This document shows positions 26,513-34,594 of a stretch of 64,000 nucleotides of DNA, one piece after another. The DNA is taken from the NCBI RefSeq assembly GCF_000263855.1, contig NZ_AJWX01000033.1, forward strand, positions 1-64,000, in the 5' to 3' direction. The DNA is from Pseudomonas sp. M47T1. GTDB lineage: Bacteria > Pseudomonadota > Gammaproteobacteria > Pseudomonadales > Pseudomonadaceae. Under the pieces are notes generated by a model, which saw only the letters and a list, made by a program, of their open reading frames with translations, had not been told where the DNA came from and did no database searches. The translations under genes were made by a program, and so were the position numbers. Each line of letters opens with the position of its first letter. Positions within the stretch are counted from its first letter, which is position 1.

Positions 26513-26968
26513 TTACTGGGCTTTCTGATCCTTTTGCGCTTTCCAGGCCTGGAACTCTTTCCATTCGGCACGGCGCGCGTCCTGCTTCTTCTTCATTTCG
26601 TCGAACTGCTTCTGCTGAGTGGGGTTCAGCACGGCGCGAATGTCGGCACGGGCCTTGTCGTGCTTGGCGGTGATTTCGTCTTTCATCGCCTTCTGGTCGG
26701 CCGCTGGCAGTTTTTCCAGGTATTTGTGCAGGACTTCACGGTCTACCTTGCGTTCTTCGCCCATCAACTGGCCGATTTTCTGGCGCTGTTCGGGGCTCAG
26801 GTCAAGGTTGGCGAAGCCGTCGCGAGGGCCGCGTTCGTGGTGCATGCCTGGGCCACCCATGCCGCCCATGTCCGAACCTGGGCCGAAACCCGGGCCGCCT
26901 TCTGGTGCAGCCATGGCAACGGTGGGCAGGGCGGCGGCGAACATCAGAGCCATAAGGGTCTTGCGCAT
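26513..26968 (-). CDS. Spy/CpxP-like periplasmic protein (LTXXQ motifs)
   Basis: A 151-residue exported protein with a 20-residue signal peptide ending AMA-AP, a Gly/Met/Pro-rich stretch (about 24-45), and two family motifs, LSPEQ (57-61) and LNPTQ (114-118). The rest is charged helix. Spy/CpxP proteins chaperone or inhibit in the periplasm, and CpxP represses its kinase CpxA. Its location between a response regulator and a kinase suggests the same feedback. The Met/His-rich segment could bind metal, which is speculative. Confidence 0.85.
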   Translation of the reverse strand: MRKTLMALMFAAALPTVAMAAPEGGPGFGPGSDMGGMGGPGMHHERGPRDGFANLDLSPEQRQKIGQLMGEERKVDREVLHKYLEKLPAADQKAMKDEITAKHDKARADIRAVLNPTQQKQFDEMKKKQDARRAEWKEFQAWKAQKDQKAQ

Positions 26969-27115
26969 GGTGAATCTCCTTGTCTCGTTGCCGGTGTTTA
27001 CCGGATGAGCTCAGTTTAAGGAGATCAAGGTCAGCGGCCGTCAGTGGAGCGTAAAGCTTAGGTAAAGACGTCTGGAGCGCGGGTTTACACACATTGATGC
27101 TGAACGAGACGCGGT

Positions 27116-27204
27116 TGTGGGCGCAGGTTTTACCCGCGAAGAAAGCGCCGCGATTGTCAGGGATGTTCGCGGTGTAGCTTGCGCGGGCAGAGCCCGCTCC
27201 CACA
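27116..27204. repeat. REP doublet (REPIN-like)
   Basis: Diverged left arm (GTGGGCGCAGGTTTTACCCG) and well-preserved right arm ending gagcccgctcccac, with about 40 bases between. It lies in the 255-base gap between the response regulator and the CpxP-like gene, where a promoter for the latter might also sit. Confidence 0.75.
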
Positions 27205-27223
27205 AACAGAGTAACAAGTGACT

Positions 27224-27901
27224 TTATTCGGCGTAGTAATAGCCGCGGCTGCGCAGCGCCATGATGCGGGGGCGGCCGTCGGCGTGGGGGCCGATCTTCT
27301 TGCGCAGGTTGCTCACGTGCATGTCCAGGCTGCGATCGTAGAGCGTCAGCTTGCGCCCCAGGGCGATCTGCGCCAGCTCCTGTTTGTCCAGCGGCTCGCC
27401 TGGCTGGCGCAGCAGCGCTTCGAGCAGACGGCTTTCGGAGATGGTCAGGGTGATGTCGTGCTCGTCGATGGTGACCACGCCGCGGGCCTGGCTGAAGCAC
27501 AGGTCGCCCAGCTCCAACTGCCCGGTGGCGGCGCTGGGGTGGCTGCGACGCAGCACGGCGCGCAGGCGAGCCGTCAGCTCGCGAGGGTCGCACGGCTTGG
27601 CCAGGTAATCATCGGCACCCAGTTCCAGGCCCAGGATGCGGTCCAGCGGCTCGCCGCGGGCCGACAGCATCAGCACCGGCAGTTCGGGGTGTTCGCCGCG
27701 CAGTTGCTTGAGCAGTTCCAGGCCGCTGCCGTCGGGCAGCATCACGTCCAGTACCACGGCCGCCGGGGACATTTGCGCCAGGGCTTTGCGGGCGCTGCCG
27801 CCGTCATGGCAGGCGCGTACCACGAAGCCTTCCTGGCTCAGCCAACTGCCCAGCAGCTCGCACAGCTCCACATCATCATCAATCAGTAACAGATCGCTCA
27901 T
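27224..27901 (-). CDS. OmpR-family response regulator (CpxR-like)
   Basis: A 225-residue two-domain regulator. The receiver domain has the acidic pocket D8-D10, the phosphoacceptor D52 in VVLDVMLPDGSG, and the lysine in GADDYLAKP. The C-terminal winged helix ends RPRIMALRSRGYYYAE, typical of OmpR/PhoB members. It is encoded two genes upstream of the kinase at 25104-26444, its likely partner. Confidence 0.92.
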   Translation of the reverse strand: MSDLLLIDDDVELCELLGSWLSQEGFVVRACHDGGSARKALAQMSPAAVVLDVMLPDGSGLELLKQLRGEHPELPVLMLSARGEPLDRILGLELGADDYLAKPCDPRELTARLRAVLRRSHPSAATGQLELGDLCFSQARGVVTIDEHDITLTISESRLLEALLRQPGEPLDKQELAQIALGRKLTLYDRSLDMHVSNLRKKIGPHADGRPRIMALRSRGYYYAE

Positions 27902-27908
27902 GAAACTC

Positions 27909-28256
27909 TCAATTCAACCATTGCCGACGCTGTCTACGCCCGCCGCTGATAAAGATACCGCACAGGGCGGCCAACAAGGCGACGCCGCCGCCGGTGACAA
28001 ACCATTGCTGTTGCTCGGTCAGCAGTCTCACGCCGGGTGCTACCTTGGCCTGGGCTTCCTGCAATTGCACCTTGAGCCGCTGGTTTTCCAGGCTCAACTG
28101 CGCTCGCAGCGCTTCGCTTTCCTTGAGGTGCTGCTGCAGGTTGGCAACCTGGCCGCCCGTGCTCAGGTCCAGCGCCGTGGGGCCGTCATCGGCCTGGGCA
28201 TCGCTGGCGCCGAGCAACAGAACCACTAGCAGCGAAAACAGCAAACTCTGGCGCAT
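27909..28256 (-). CDS. Small exported coiled-coil membrane protein
   Basis: A 115-residue protein with a signal peptide (cleavage near QA-DD, about residue 22), a predicted coiled coil (about 38-75, Leu/Gln/Glu-rich), one transmembrane segment (about 86-104) and a basic tail GGRRQRRQWLN. The coiled coil plus C-terminal anchor recalls the end of YgiM-type proteins, but no SH3 domain is present. It is eight bases upstream of the response regulator and may belong to the same operon. Function unknown. Confidence 0.7.
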   Translation of the reverse strand: MRQSLLFSLLVVLLLGASDAQADDGPTALDLSTGGQVANLQQHLKESEALRAQLSLENQRLKVQLQEAQAKVAPGVRLLTEQQQWFVTGGGVALLAALCGIFISGGRRQRRQWLN

Positions 28257-28360
28257 AGAGACTCCTTATTCTGTCGATTGTTCGGCAGGTTGTCGGCAGT
28301 CATGCACGAATGATGAGCAATGCGTTGAAACAAAGGAAGATAGTTTGCGGGGGAGCAAAC

Positions 28361-28386
28361 GTGAGAGCTGGCGAGCCAGCTCTCAC
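28361..28386. repeat. Perfect 26-base palindrome (REP-like)
   Basis: Arms GTGAGAGCTGGC and GCCAGCTCTCAC with a two-base centre. It resembles the REP core with two substitutions per arm. It lies ten bases beyond the stop of the YciI-like gene on the minus strand and could end the yciB transcript. Confidence 0.7.
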
Positions 28387-28395
28387 AGGCGCCTA

Positions 28396-28695
28396 TTATG
28401 GCAGGGTCTGCTTGAACGGCTTGACCAGCACGTCGGCGTAGACGCCGGCTTCCACGAACGGGTCGGCACCGGCCCATTCCTGGGCGGCGGCCAGGGATTC
28501 GAACTCGGCCACGATCAGGCTGCCCGAAAAACCGGCGGCGCCCGGGTCGTTGCTGTCCACGGCCGGGTGCGGGCCGGCCAGCACCAGGCGACCGTCATCC
28601 TTGAGCTTTTCCAGGCGCGCCAGGTGGGCTGGGCGAACGCTCAGGCGTTTTTCCAGCGAGTTTGGCGTGTCGGTGGCAATGATTGCGTAGAGCAT
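28396..28695 (-). CDS. YciI family protein
   Basis: A 99-residue protein of the YciI family with a ferredoxin-like fold. The N-terminus MLYAIIATDTPNSLEKR and RPAHLARLEKLKDDGRLVLAGPH contain the conserved His-Asp pair. It follows yciB by one base, an arrangement also seen in other gammaproteobacteria (yciI near yciB). Enzymatic role unknown for most members. Confidence 0.85.
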   Translation of the reverse strand: MLYAIIATDTPNSLEKRLSVRPAHLARLEKLKDDGRLVLAGPHPAVDSNDPGAAGFSGSLIVAEFESLAAAQEWAGADPFVEAGVYADVLVKPFKQTLP

Positions 28696-28696
28696 G

Positions 28697-29293
28697 TCAG
28701 TCCTCGGTCTTCGGGGTGGTGGTATCTGCGTCATGCATGTGGCGGGACAGGTAGATGCCCTGGCCTACCAGGAATAGCAGGGTCATGCCCAGGCTGCCGA
28801 ACACCTTGAAGTCCACCCAGATGCTCTGGAAGGTAAAGGCCACGAACAGGTTGGCGGCGCCGCTGAACAGGAAAAACACGATCCAGGCAATGTTCAGTCG
28901 CGTCCACACCGCGTCAGGTAACGTCAGGGCATGGCCCATCAGGCGCTTGATCAACAGGCGGTCGCCAATGAAGTGGCTGCCAGTGAAGGCCAGGGCGAAC
29001 AGCCAGTTGACCACCGGCGCCTTCCATTTCAGGAATGTTTCGCTGTGGAAGGCCAGCGTCAGGCTGCCGAACACCAGGCACGCGGCCAGGGTCAGCCATT
29101 GGCTCTTCTCCAGCTTGCGCTGGGTGATGAACAGTATGCCGTAGACAATCACGGAACTGGCGATCAGCACGCCGGTGGCGCTGAAAATACCGCCCAGGGT
29201 GACTTGCTGGCCGGCGACTTCGACAGTGCGCGGGTCGAGCTTGTAGACGATGAAAAACAGGAACAGCGGGATGAAATCGATGAATTGTTTCAC
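28697..29293 (-). CDS. yciB: Inner-membrane septation protein A (YciB)
   Basis: A 198-residue protein with about five transmembrane helices belonging to the YciB/IspZ family, implicated in cell division and envelope integrity in enteric bacteria and Shigella. Starts MKQFIDFIPLFLFFIVYKLD and contains QRKLEKSQWLTL. The start codon is GTG 29293; upstream codons would extend into the divergent promoter. It probably forms an operon with the YciI-like gene. Confidence 0.9.
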   Translation of the reverse strand: MKQFIDFIPLFLFFIVYKLDPRTVEVAGQQVTLGGIFSATGVLIASSVIVYGILFITQRKLEKSQWLTLAACLVFGSLTLAFHSETFLKWKAPVVNWLFALAFTGSHFIGDRLLIKRLMGHALTLPDAVWTRLNIAWIVFFLFSGAANLFVAFTFQSIWVDFKVFGSLGMTLLFLVGQGIYLSRHMHDADTTTPKTED

Positions 29294-29360
29294 AGTGGCA
29301 GCCAGAAGCAGGATGTGACGGCATAATAACAAACATCAAAGACAGCGAAAGCGCCACCTC

Positions 29361-30221
29361 ATGAATGTTGACCTGCACTGCCACAGCACCGCCTCTGACG
29401 GCTCACTCTCGCCGACGGACCTGGCTGCGCGTGCCCACGCCAATGGCGTGCGGGTACTGGCGCTGACCGACCACGACACCCTCGAAGGCTTGCCCGAGGC
29501 CCGCCAGGCCATTCAGGCGCTGGGCATGCAGTGGGTCAGCGGGGTGGAAATGTCCTGCACCTGGGGTGGCGCCACCATCCACGTGCTGGGCTACGGCTTC
29601 GCCCTGGATGCGCCACCGCTGGTCGCCGCTGTGGAGGCCTTGCACCATGGCCGCTGGTTGCGCGCCGAGGAAATCGACCGACGGCTGGCCCTGAAAGGTA
29701 TGCCGGGGGCGCTGGAGGGGGCCCGGGCCATTCAAAAGGAACTGGGTGACAGCGGCAACGCCCCGGCACGCCCGCATTTCGCCGAATTCCTGGTGCGCCA
29801 GACCTACGTGAAAGACCGTGCCGAAGCCTTCCGCAAGTGGCTGGGTGCCGGCAAGCTGGGTGACGTCAAGCAGCATTGGCCCACCCTGGAAGACACCGTC
29901 GGCACCCTGCGCGCCTCGGGCGCCTGGGTCAGCCTGGCACACCCGCTGCACTACGATTTCACCCGCAGCAAGCGCCGCAAACTGATTGCCGACTATATTC
30001 AAGCAGGTGGTCAGGCGATCGAAGTGGTCAATGGTATGCAGCCTGCCGAGCAGGTGGGTACCTTGTCGATCCTGGCGCGCGAGTTTGGTCTGCTGGCCAG
30101 CGCCGGCAGTGATTTCCATGGGCCGGGGGCCTGGTCCGAGATCGGTATTTACCGACCTGTGCCGGAGGATCTGCCACTTTTGGCGGGTCGATTCAAACAT
30201 GAGCAGCCACTCGTCGTCTGA
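29361..30221 (+). CDS. rnm: PHP-domain phosphoesterase (RNase AM / YciV family)
   Basis: A 286-residue PHP phosphoesterase related to E. coli YciV/RNase AM, a 5'-3' exoribonuclease and 3',5'-nucleotide bisphosphatase that matures rRNA 5' ends. Metal motifs are DLHCHSTASDG (HxH), LTDHDT, the SLAHPLHY histidine and GSDFHGPG. Start ATG follows a clear A-rich leader. It is divergent from yciB and heads a run of plus-strand genes (yciO, scpA). Function assigned by family. Confidence 0.87.
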   Translation: MNVDLHCHSTASDGSLSPTDLAARAHANGVRVLALTDHDTLEGLPEARQAIQALGMQWVSGVEMSCTWGGATIHVLGYGFALDAPPLVAAVEALHHGRWLRAEEIDRRLALKGMPGALEGARAIQKELGDSGNAPARPHFAEFLVRQTYVKDRAEAFRKWLGAGKLGDVKQHWPTLEDTVGTLRASGAWVSLAHPLHYDFTRSKRRKLIADYIQAGGQAIEVVNGMQPAEQVGTLSILAREFGLLASAGSDFHGPGAWSEIGIYRPVPEDLPLLAGRFKHEQPLVV

Positions 30222-30237
30222 CCAACAGGTAGAGAAC

Positions 30238-30867
30238 GTGAGTCAATTCTTCCAGATTCATCCGGAAAATCCGCAGTCGCGCCTGATAAAGCAGGCCGTG
30301 GAGATCATCCGCAAGGGCGGGGTGGTGATTTACCCCACGGACTCGTCCTACGCCATGGGTTGTCAGATCGGTGACAAGGGCGCCATCGAGCGCGTTCGCC
30401 GTCTGCGCAAACTGGACGACAAGCACAACTTCACCCTGATCTGCCGCGACCTGTCGCAACTGGGCCTGTTCGCCAAGATCGACACCGGCGCGTTCCGCCT
30501 GCTCAAGGCCCACGTGCCCGGCCCCTATACCTTCATCCTCAACGCCACCCGCGAGGTGCCGCGCTTGTTGCTGCACGACAAGCGCCGCACCATCGGCCTG
30601 CGGGTGCCGAATCATCCGATTTCCCACGCCTTGCTGGAAGAACTGGGCGAGCCGTTGATGAGCGTGAGCCTGATCATGCCGGGCGAGACATTGCCCATGA
30701 CCGACCCCTACGAGATGCGCCAGTTGCTGGAGCATCAGGTGGACCTGATCATTGATGGCGGTTTTGGCGGGGTATCGGCGTCCACGGTCATCAACCTGGC
30801 TGACGGCGAGCCTCAGGTAGTGCGCGTTGGCTGCGGCGACCCGTCGCCCTTCATGGCCGAGGCGTGA
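30238..30867 (+). CDS. yciO: Threonylcarbamoyl-AMP synthase-like protein YciO
   Basis: A 209-residue Sua5/YciO/YrdC-domain protein. It shows the KxR-type segment KGGVVIYPTDSSYAMGCQI, KRRTIGLRVPNHP and the VSASTVINL motif. YciO is a TsaC paralogue whose physiological role remains less clear than that of TsaC. GTG 30238 preceded by AGGTAGAGA is preferred; an ATG at 30199 would add 13 residues. The stop overlaps the scpA start. Confidence 0.87.
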   Translation: MSQFFQIHPENPQSRLIKQAVEIIRKGGVVIYPTDSSYAMGCQIGDKGAIERVRRLRKLDDKHNFTLICRDLSQLGLFAKIDTGAFRLLKAHVPGPYTFILNATREVPRLLLHDKRRTIGLRVPNHPISHALLEELGEPLMSVSLIMPGETLPMTDPYEMRQLLEHQVDLIIDGGFGGVSASTVINLADGEPQVVRVGCGDPSPFMAEA

Positions 30868-31691
30868 GCGACGTGACCGTGGCGCACACCACTGCCGACC
30901 TTGAACCCGCCCGCGTCCCCGAGCAACTGGCGCTGGTGTATGGGCAGTCCTACACCGAAATGCCCGTGGACCTGTACATCCCGCCGGACGCCCTGGAGGT
31001 GTTCCTGGATGCCTTCGAAGGCCCTCTGGACTTGTTGCTGTACCTGATTCGCAAACAGAACATCGACATCCTCGATATCCCGGTGGCGGAAATTACCCGT
31101 CAGTACATGGGCTATGTGGAGTTGATGAAAAACGTGCGCCTGGAATTGGCGGCCGAGTACCTGGTGATGGCGGCCATGCTCGCCGAGATCAAGTCGCGCA
31201 TGTTGCTGCCGCGCTCGGCCGAGGCCGAGGTGGAGGAAGATGACCCGCGGGCCGAGCTGATTCGGCGGTTGCAGGAGTACGAGCGGTTCAAGGCGGCGGC
31301 GCAAGGCCTGGACGGTTTGAAGCGGGTGGGGCGTGATATTTACGTTCCGCAACTGGATGCGCCCCAGGCCAAGGTGCGCAAGTTGTTGCCGGATGTGGCG
31401 CTGGAGGAGGTGTTGATGGCCATGGCGCAGGTGATGCGCCGTGGTGATCTGTTCGAGAGCCACCAGGTGAGCCGGGAAGCGTTGTCTACCCGTGAACGCA
31501 TGAGTGAGGTGCTGGAGCGGTTGAAGGGCGGTGGGTTTGTGCCGTTTGTAGAGTTGTTCACGGCGCAGGAGGGCAAGCTGGGGGTGGTGGTGACGTTTAT
31601 GGCCATTCTGGAGCTTGTGAAGGAATCGTTGGTGGAACTGGTGCAGAATGAGGCGTTTGGGGCGATTCATGTGCGAGCCCGTGCTGAGTAG
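30864..31691 (+). CDS. scpA: Segregation and condensation protein A
   Basis: Kleisin subunit of the SMC-ScpAB chromosome-condensation complex (275 residues). The family core begins around residue 45 with AFEGPLDLLLYLIRKQNIDILDIPV and continues through EYLVMAAMLAEIKSRMLLP; the C-terminal winged helix includes VVVTFMAILELVKE. The annotated start is GTG 30864 in GTGA overlap with yciO; an in-frame ATG near 30960 would remove about 32 poorly conserved residues and cannot be excluded. Confidence 0.92.
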   Translation: MSDVTVAHTTADLEPARVPEQLALVYGQSYTEMPVDLYIPPDALEVFLDAFEGPLDLLLYLIRKQNIDILDIPVAEITRQYMGYVELMKNVRLELAAEYLVMAAMLAEIKSRMLLPRSAEAEVEEDDPRAELIRRLQEYERFKAAAQGLDGLKRVGRDIYVPQLDAPQAKVRKLLPDVALEEVLMAMAQVMRRGDLFESHQVSREALSTRERMSEVLERLKGGGFVPFVELFTAQEGKLGVVVTFMAILELVKESLVELVQNEAFGAIHVRARAE

Positions 31692-31883
31692 ACTTACGAT
31701 CACAGGGGGCTGGAGTGTGGAATGACGGGCGGGGGTATCCGTTATCGCGGGTGTGGCGACTTTTGGCTCCGGTCTTACACCCCGTCACTTTTTTCAGTCG
31801 AAAACAAAGCCACGTCAACATCTAACAGCAAGAGCCACAACACGTATCGACAGGAACAAGTACACGTGACCAAGAGCCAATAG

Positions 31884-32663
31884 ATGAACCTCACCGAACC
31901 TCGCGAGCTGGCCTCGCTGCTCGAAGCTTGTTTGCTGGCCTGCGGCAAGCCGCAGTCTTTGGAGCGCTTGTATGAGCTGTTCGAGGAAGCCGAGCGGCCT
32001 GAGCCTGCCGTGTTCAAGAAGGCGTTGGAGCTGTTGCGCAAGTCCTGCGACAGCCGTTCGTTCGAGTTGGTGGAGGTGGCCTCCGGTTACCGTTTGCAGA
32101 TTCGCGACAAATTCGCCCCTTGGGTTGGCCGGCTTTGGGAAGAGCGCCCCCAGCGATATTCCCGCGCGTTGCTGGAAACCCTGGCGTTGATTGCCTATCG
32201 CCAGCCCATCACCCGCGGCGAGATCGAGGACGTACGTGGCGTGGCGGTGAACAGCAATATCACCAAGACCTTGCTGGAACGTGAGTGGATTCGTGTGGTG
32301 GGTTATCGCGAAGTACCTGGCCGGCCGGCCATGTTTGCTACCACCAAGGCGTTTCTCGATCACTTCAACCTGAAGAACCTGGACAACCTGCCGCCGCTGG
32401 CGCAGTTGCGCGAGATCGAGCCGGAGCCAGTGCTCGAAGACCTCGACGATGCGCCGGTGCCTGCACACCTGCAGGCCATGGCCGATGCCAGCACCGAATC
32501 GGGCGAGGTCGAAGAGCCCAAGGAAGAGACCAGCTTCCATACCTTGCTGGCCGAACTGGACACCATGGAACAAGGTCTGAAGACTGACTTCGACGATTTG
32601 CTCGACATCGTCCCCGTGTCGCTGGACGACGTGGAGGATGACGACAACCCCCGCCACGAGTGA
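31884..32663 (+). CDS. scpB: Segregation and condensation protein B
   Basis: Winged-helix partner of ScpA (259 residues). N-terminal LASLLEACLLACGKPQSLERL and the conserved LETLALIAYRQPITRGEIEDVRGV plus GRPAMFATTKAFLDHFNLKNLDNLPPL identify ScpB. The tail from about residue 185 is acidic and low-complexity. Separated from scpA by 192 bases in which I see no further gene. Confidence 0.94.
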   Translation: MNLTEPRELASLLEACLLACGKPQSLERLYELFEEAERPEPAVFKKALELLRKSCDSRSFELVEVASGYRLQIRDKFAPWVGRLWEERPQRYSRALLETLALIAYRQPITRGEIEDVRGVAVNSNITKTLLEREWIRVVGYREVPGRPAMFATTKAFLDHFNLKNLDNLPPLAQLREIEPEPVLEDLDDAPVPAHLQAMADASTESGEVEEPKEETSFHTLLAELDTMEQGLKTDFDDLLDIVPVSLDDVEDDDNPRHE

Positions 32664-32669
32664 GTGCTT

Positions 32670-32858
32670 ATGAGCAGCAAGGATCCGTGTATCGGTGTCT
32701 GCACGTTCGACGATGACGTGTGCGTGGGCTGCGGGCGCAGCAAGCGCGAGATCCGCGGCTGGAAGAAGATGCACAAGGCCGAGCGCCGCGAGGTGCTGGC
32801 CAAGGCGCACATGCGCCTGCTGGCACTGGGCGCCACCGGCCGACGGAAAAAGAAATAG
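32670..32858 (+). CDS. DUF1289 small cysteine-rich protein
   Basis: A 62-residue protein with DPCIGVCTFDDDVCVGCGRSK, a C-x3-C...C-x2-C pattern that looks metal-binding, followed by a basic helix (REIRGWKKMHKAERREVLAKA) and a Lys-rich end. DUF1289 family, function unknown. ATG 32670 lies six bases after the scpB stop, so translation is probably coupled. Confidence 0.85.
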   Translation: MSSKDPCIGVCTFDDDVCVGCGRSKREIRGWKKMHKAERREVLAKAHMRLLALGATGRRKKK

Positions 32859-32969
32859 CACAAAGAATTTCGGCTAGTCTCAGGTGCGCAACGGCTCACA
32901 TGAGCGTATGATTCGCGACCCTTCGGGCGACATGATCGCCCCACATCACACACCGGGAGGTGCTAAACG

Positions 32970-34163
32970 ATGAGTGAACACGACAAGCCAGACAGCCAGG
33001 AAATTGGCCCCGCCGGCGAAAAACTGCAGAAAGTACTGGCCCGTATCGGCGTAGGCTCGCGCCGCGACGTGGAAGCCTGGATCGGTGAAGGCCGCATCAA
33101 GGTCAATGGCGTGGCCGCCACCCTGGGCCAGCGCGTCGACCTGCACGACGCCATCAGCGTTGATGGCAAGGTCATCAAACGCGAGGAAGCCGCAGAAACC
33201 GTACGTCGCGTGATCATCTACAACAAGCCCGACGGCGAGATCTGCACCCGCGACGACCCGGAAGGTCGCCCCACCGTATTCGACCGCCTGCCGCGCCCGC
33301 GCGAAGGCCGCTGGATCAACATCGGCCGCCTGGACATCAACACCACCGGCCTGCTGATGTTCACCACCGACGGTGAGCTGGCCAACCGCCTGATGCACCC
33401 GTCCTACGAGATGGACCGTGAATACGCCGTGCGCGTACGCGGTGAAGTCGATGACGACATGCTGCTGCGCTTGAAGAACGGCGTGATCCTGGAAGACGGC
33501 CCGGCCCGTTTCACCGACATCCAGATCGCCCCGGGCGGTGAAGGCTTCAACCATTGGTACCACTGCGTGGTAATGGAAGGCCGCAATCGTGAGGTGCGTC
33601 GCCTGTGGGAATCCCAGGGCCTGGTGGTCAGCCGCCTGAAGCGTGTGCGTTTCGGCCCGGTGTTCCTCAACTCCGACCTGCCCATGGGCCGCTGGCGCGA
33701 ACTGAGCCAGAACGAAGTCGACATCCTCAGCGCCGAAGTGGGCCTGACCTCGGTGGCCATGCCAACCATGACCGCCAAGGGCAAGGACAAGATGGAGCGC
33801 CTGCAGCGCAAGTCGGCCCGCCCGCTGGGCCGCAACGAGCGTGTGGTGCGTACCCTGCGCCCAGCCCAGGACGGTGCGCCCGCTACCGAGCGCCCGGCCC
33901 GCGCCCCGCGCCTGGACGACGGCGATCGCCCAGGCCGCAAGCCGCGTGGCGACGCACCGACCCCGCGCCGTGGCGGTGAAGCGCCGGCGCGCAAGGACGG
34001 TCGTGGTTCGGCCGTGGCCGAGCGCCCGAGCGACATGACCAAGCGCCCCGCCAAGCCGGGTGCCCAGCGCCCAGGCCTGAAGCTGTCGGACGACAGCAAG
34101 CGACGTGGCCCGGCCGCTGACAAGCGTGCCCCGGTCACCCGCCGCAAGCCTAAGCCTGAGTAA
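32970..34163 (+). CDS. rluB: 23S rRNA pseudouridine(2605) synthase RluB
   Basis: RsuA-family pseudouridine synthase (397 residues). It has an N-terminal S4 RNA-binding domain (EKLQKVLARIGVGSRRDVE), catalytic D122 in GRLDINTTGLLMF, and the REVRRLWES motif. From about residue 270 onward the protein is a long, basic, Pro/Arg/Gly-rich, probably disordered tail that exceeds the E. coli enzyme in length. An AGGAGGT-like site (gggaggtg) precedes the ATG. Followed by a strong terminator. Confidence 0.95.
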   Translation: MSEHDKPDSQEIGPAGEKLQKVLARIGVGSRRDVEAWIGEGRIKVNGVAATLGQRVDLHDAISVDGKVIKREEAAETVRRVIIYNKPDGEICTRDDPEGRPTVFDRLPRPREGRWINIGRLDINTTGLLMFTTDGELANRLMHPSYEMDREYAVRVRGEVDDDMLLRLKNGVILEDGPARFTDIQIAPGGEGFNHWYHCVVMEGRNREVRRLWESQGLVVSRLKRVRFGPVFLNSDLPMGRWRELSQNEVDILSAEVGLTSVAMPTMTAKGKDKMERLQRKSARPLGRNERVVRTLRPAQDGAPATERPARAPRLDDGDRPGRKPRGDAPTPRRGGEAPARKDGRGSAVAERPSDMTKRPAKPGAQRPGLKLSDDSKRRGPAADKRAPVTRRKPKPE

Positions 34164-34179
34164 TCAGCGTAGGTTAAAT

Positions 34180-34211
34180 GCAAACGCCAGCCTTCGGGCT
34201 GGCGTTTTGCA
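34180..34211 (+). terminator. Intrinsic terminator of rluB
   Basis: Stem ACGCCAGCC-TTCG-GGCTGGCGT (34184-34205) with a UUCG tetraloop, followed by TTTTGC; flanking A and T runs make it symmetrical and possibly bidirectional. Confidence 0.92.
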
Positions 34212-34266
34212 TTCTGGCAAACGGATGTTGCACCCCGTAAAGAAATCTTTACGAAACGACGCTCTT

Positions 34267-34353
34267 CTGGGAGCGGGTGGTGCCCGCGAAAGGCGCACCG
34301 TGTATCCCCTGAAAATACGCGGGGTCCGGTTCGCGGGCAGCGCCCGCTCCAAC
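34267..34353. repeat. REP doublet (REPIN-like)
   Basis: Left arm GGGAGCGGGTGGTGCCCGCG and right arm cgcgggcagcgcccgctcc flank about 40 bases. It lies between the rluB terminator and aroP. The remaining 240 bases up to aroP contain no gene I can support and presumably hold the aroP promoter. Confidence 0.8.
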
Positions 34354-34594
34354 AGGTTGTTGCCGGGCTAAGCGCGGGGGTGTAACGATAAATTGCCATC
34401 CGTGCACTAAATTGTAACATTCGTCGCCAATTTGCCCTCTTGCCAGGCCCCGGCCCTTTCGTTCATATGCACGGCGTGTACAATGCGCGCCCTTTGCTGT
34501 GGCACCTTGCGTTATCGCGCGCATGTCTGCCGTTCCATCACAAGTGGAGCGGGTCCGTTCCGTCACAGATAAAAATAACCAGGTGACCAACTCA

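Noticed and set aside
31692..31883. Possible small RNA or gene between scpA and scpB
   Set aside because: No promoter-terminator pair or open frame with a good start; left as intergenic.
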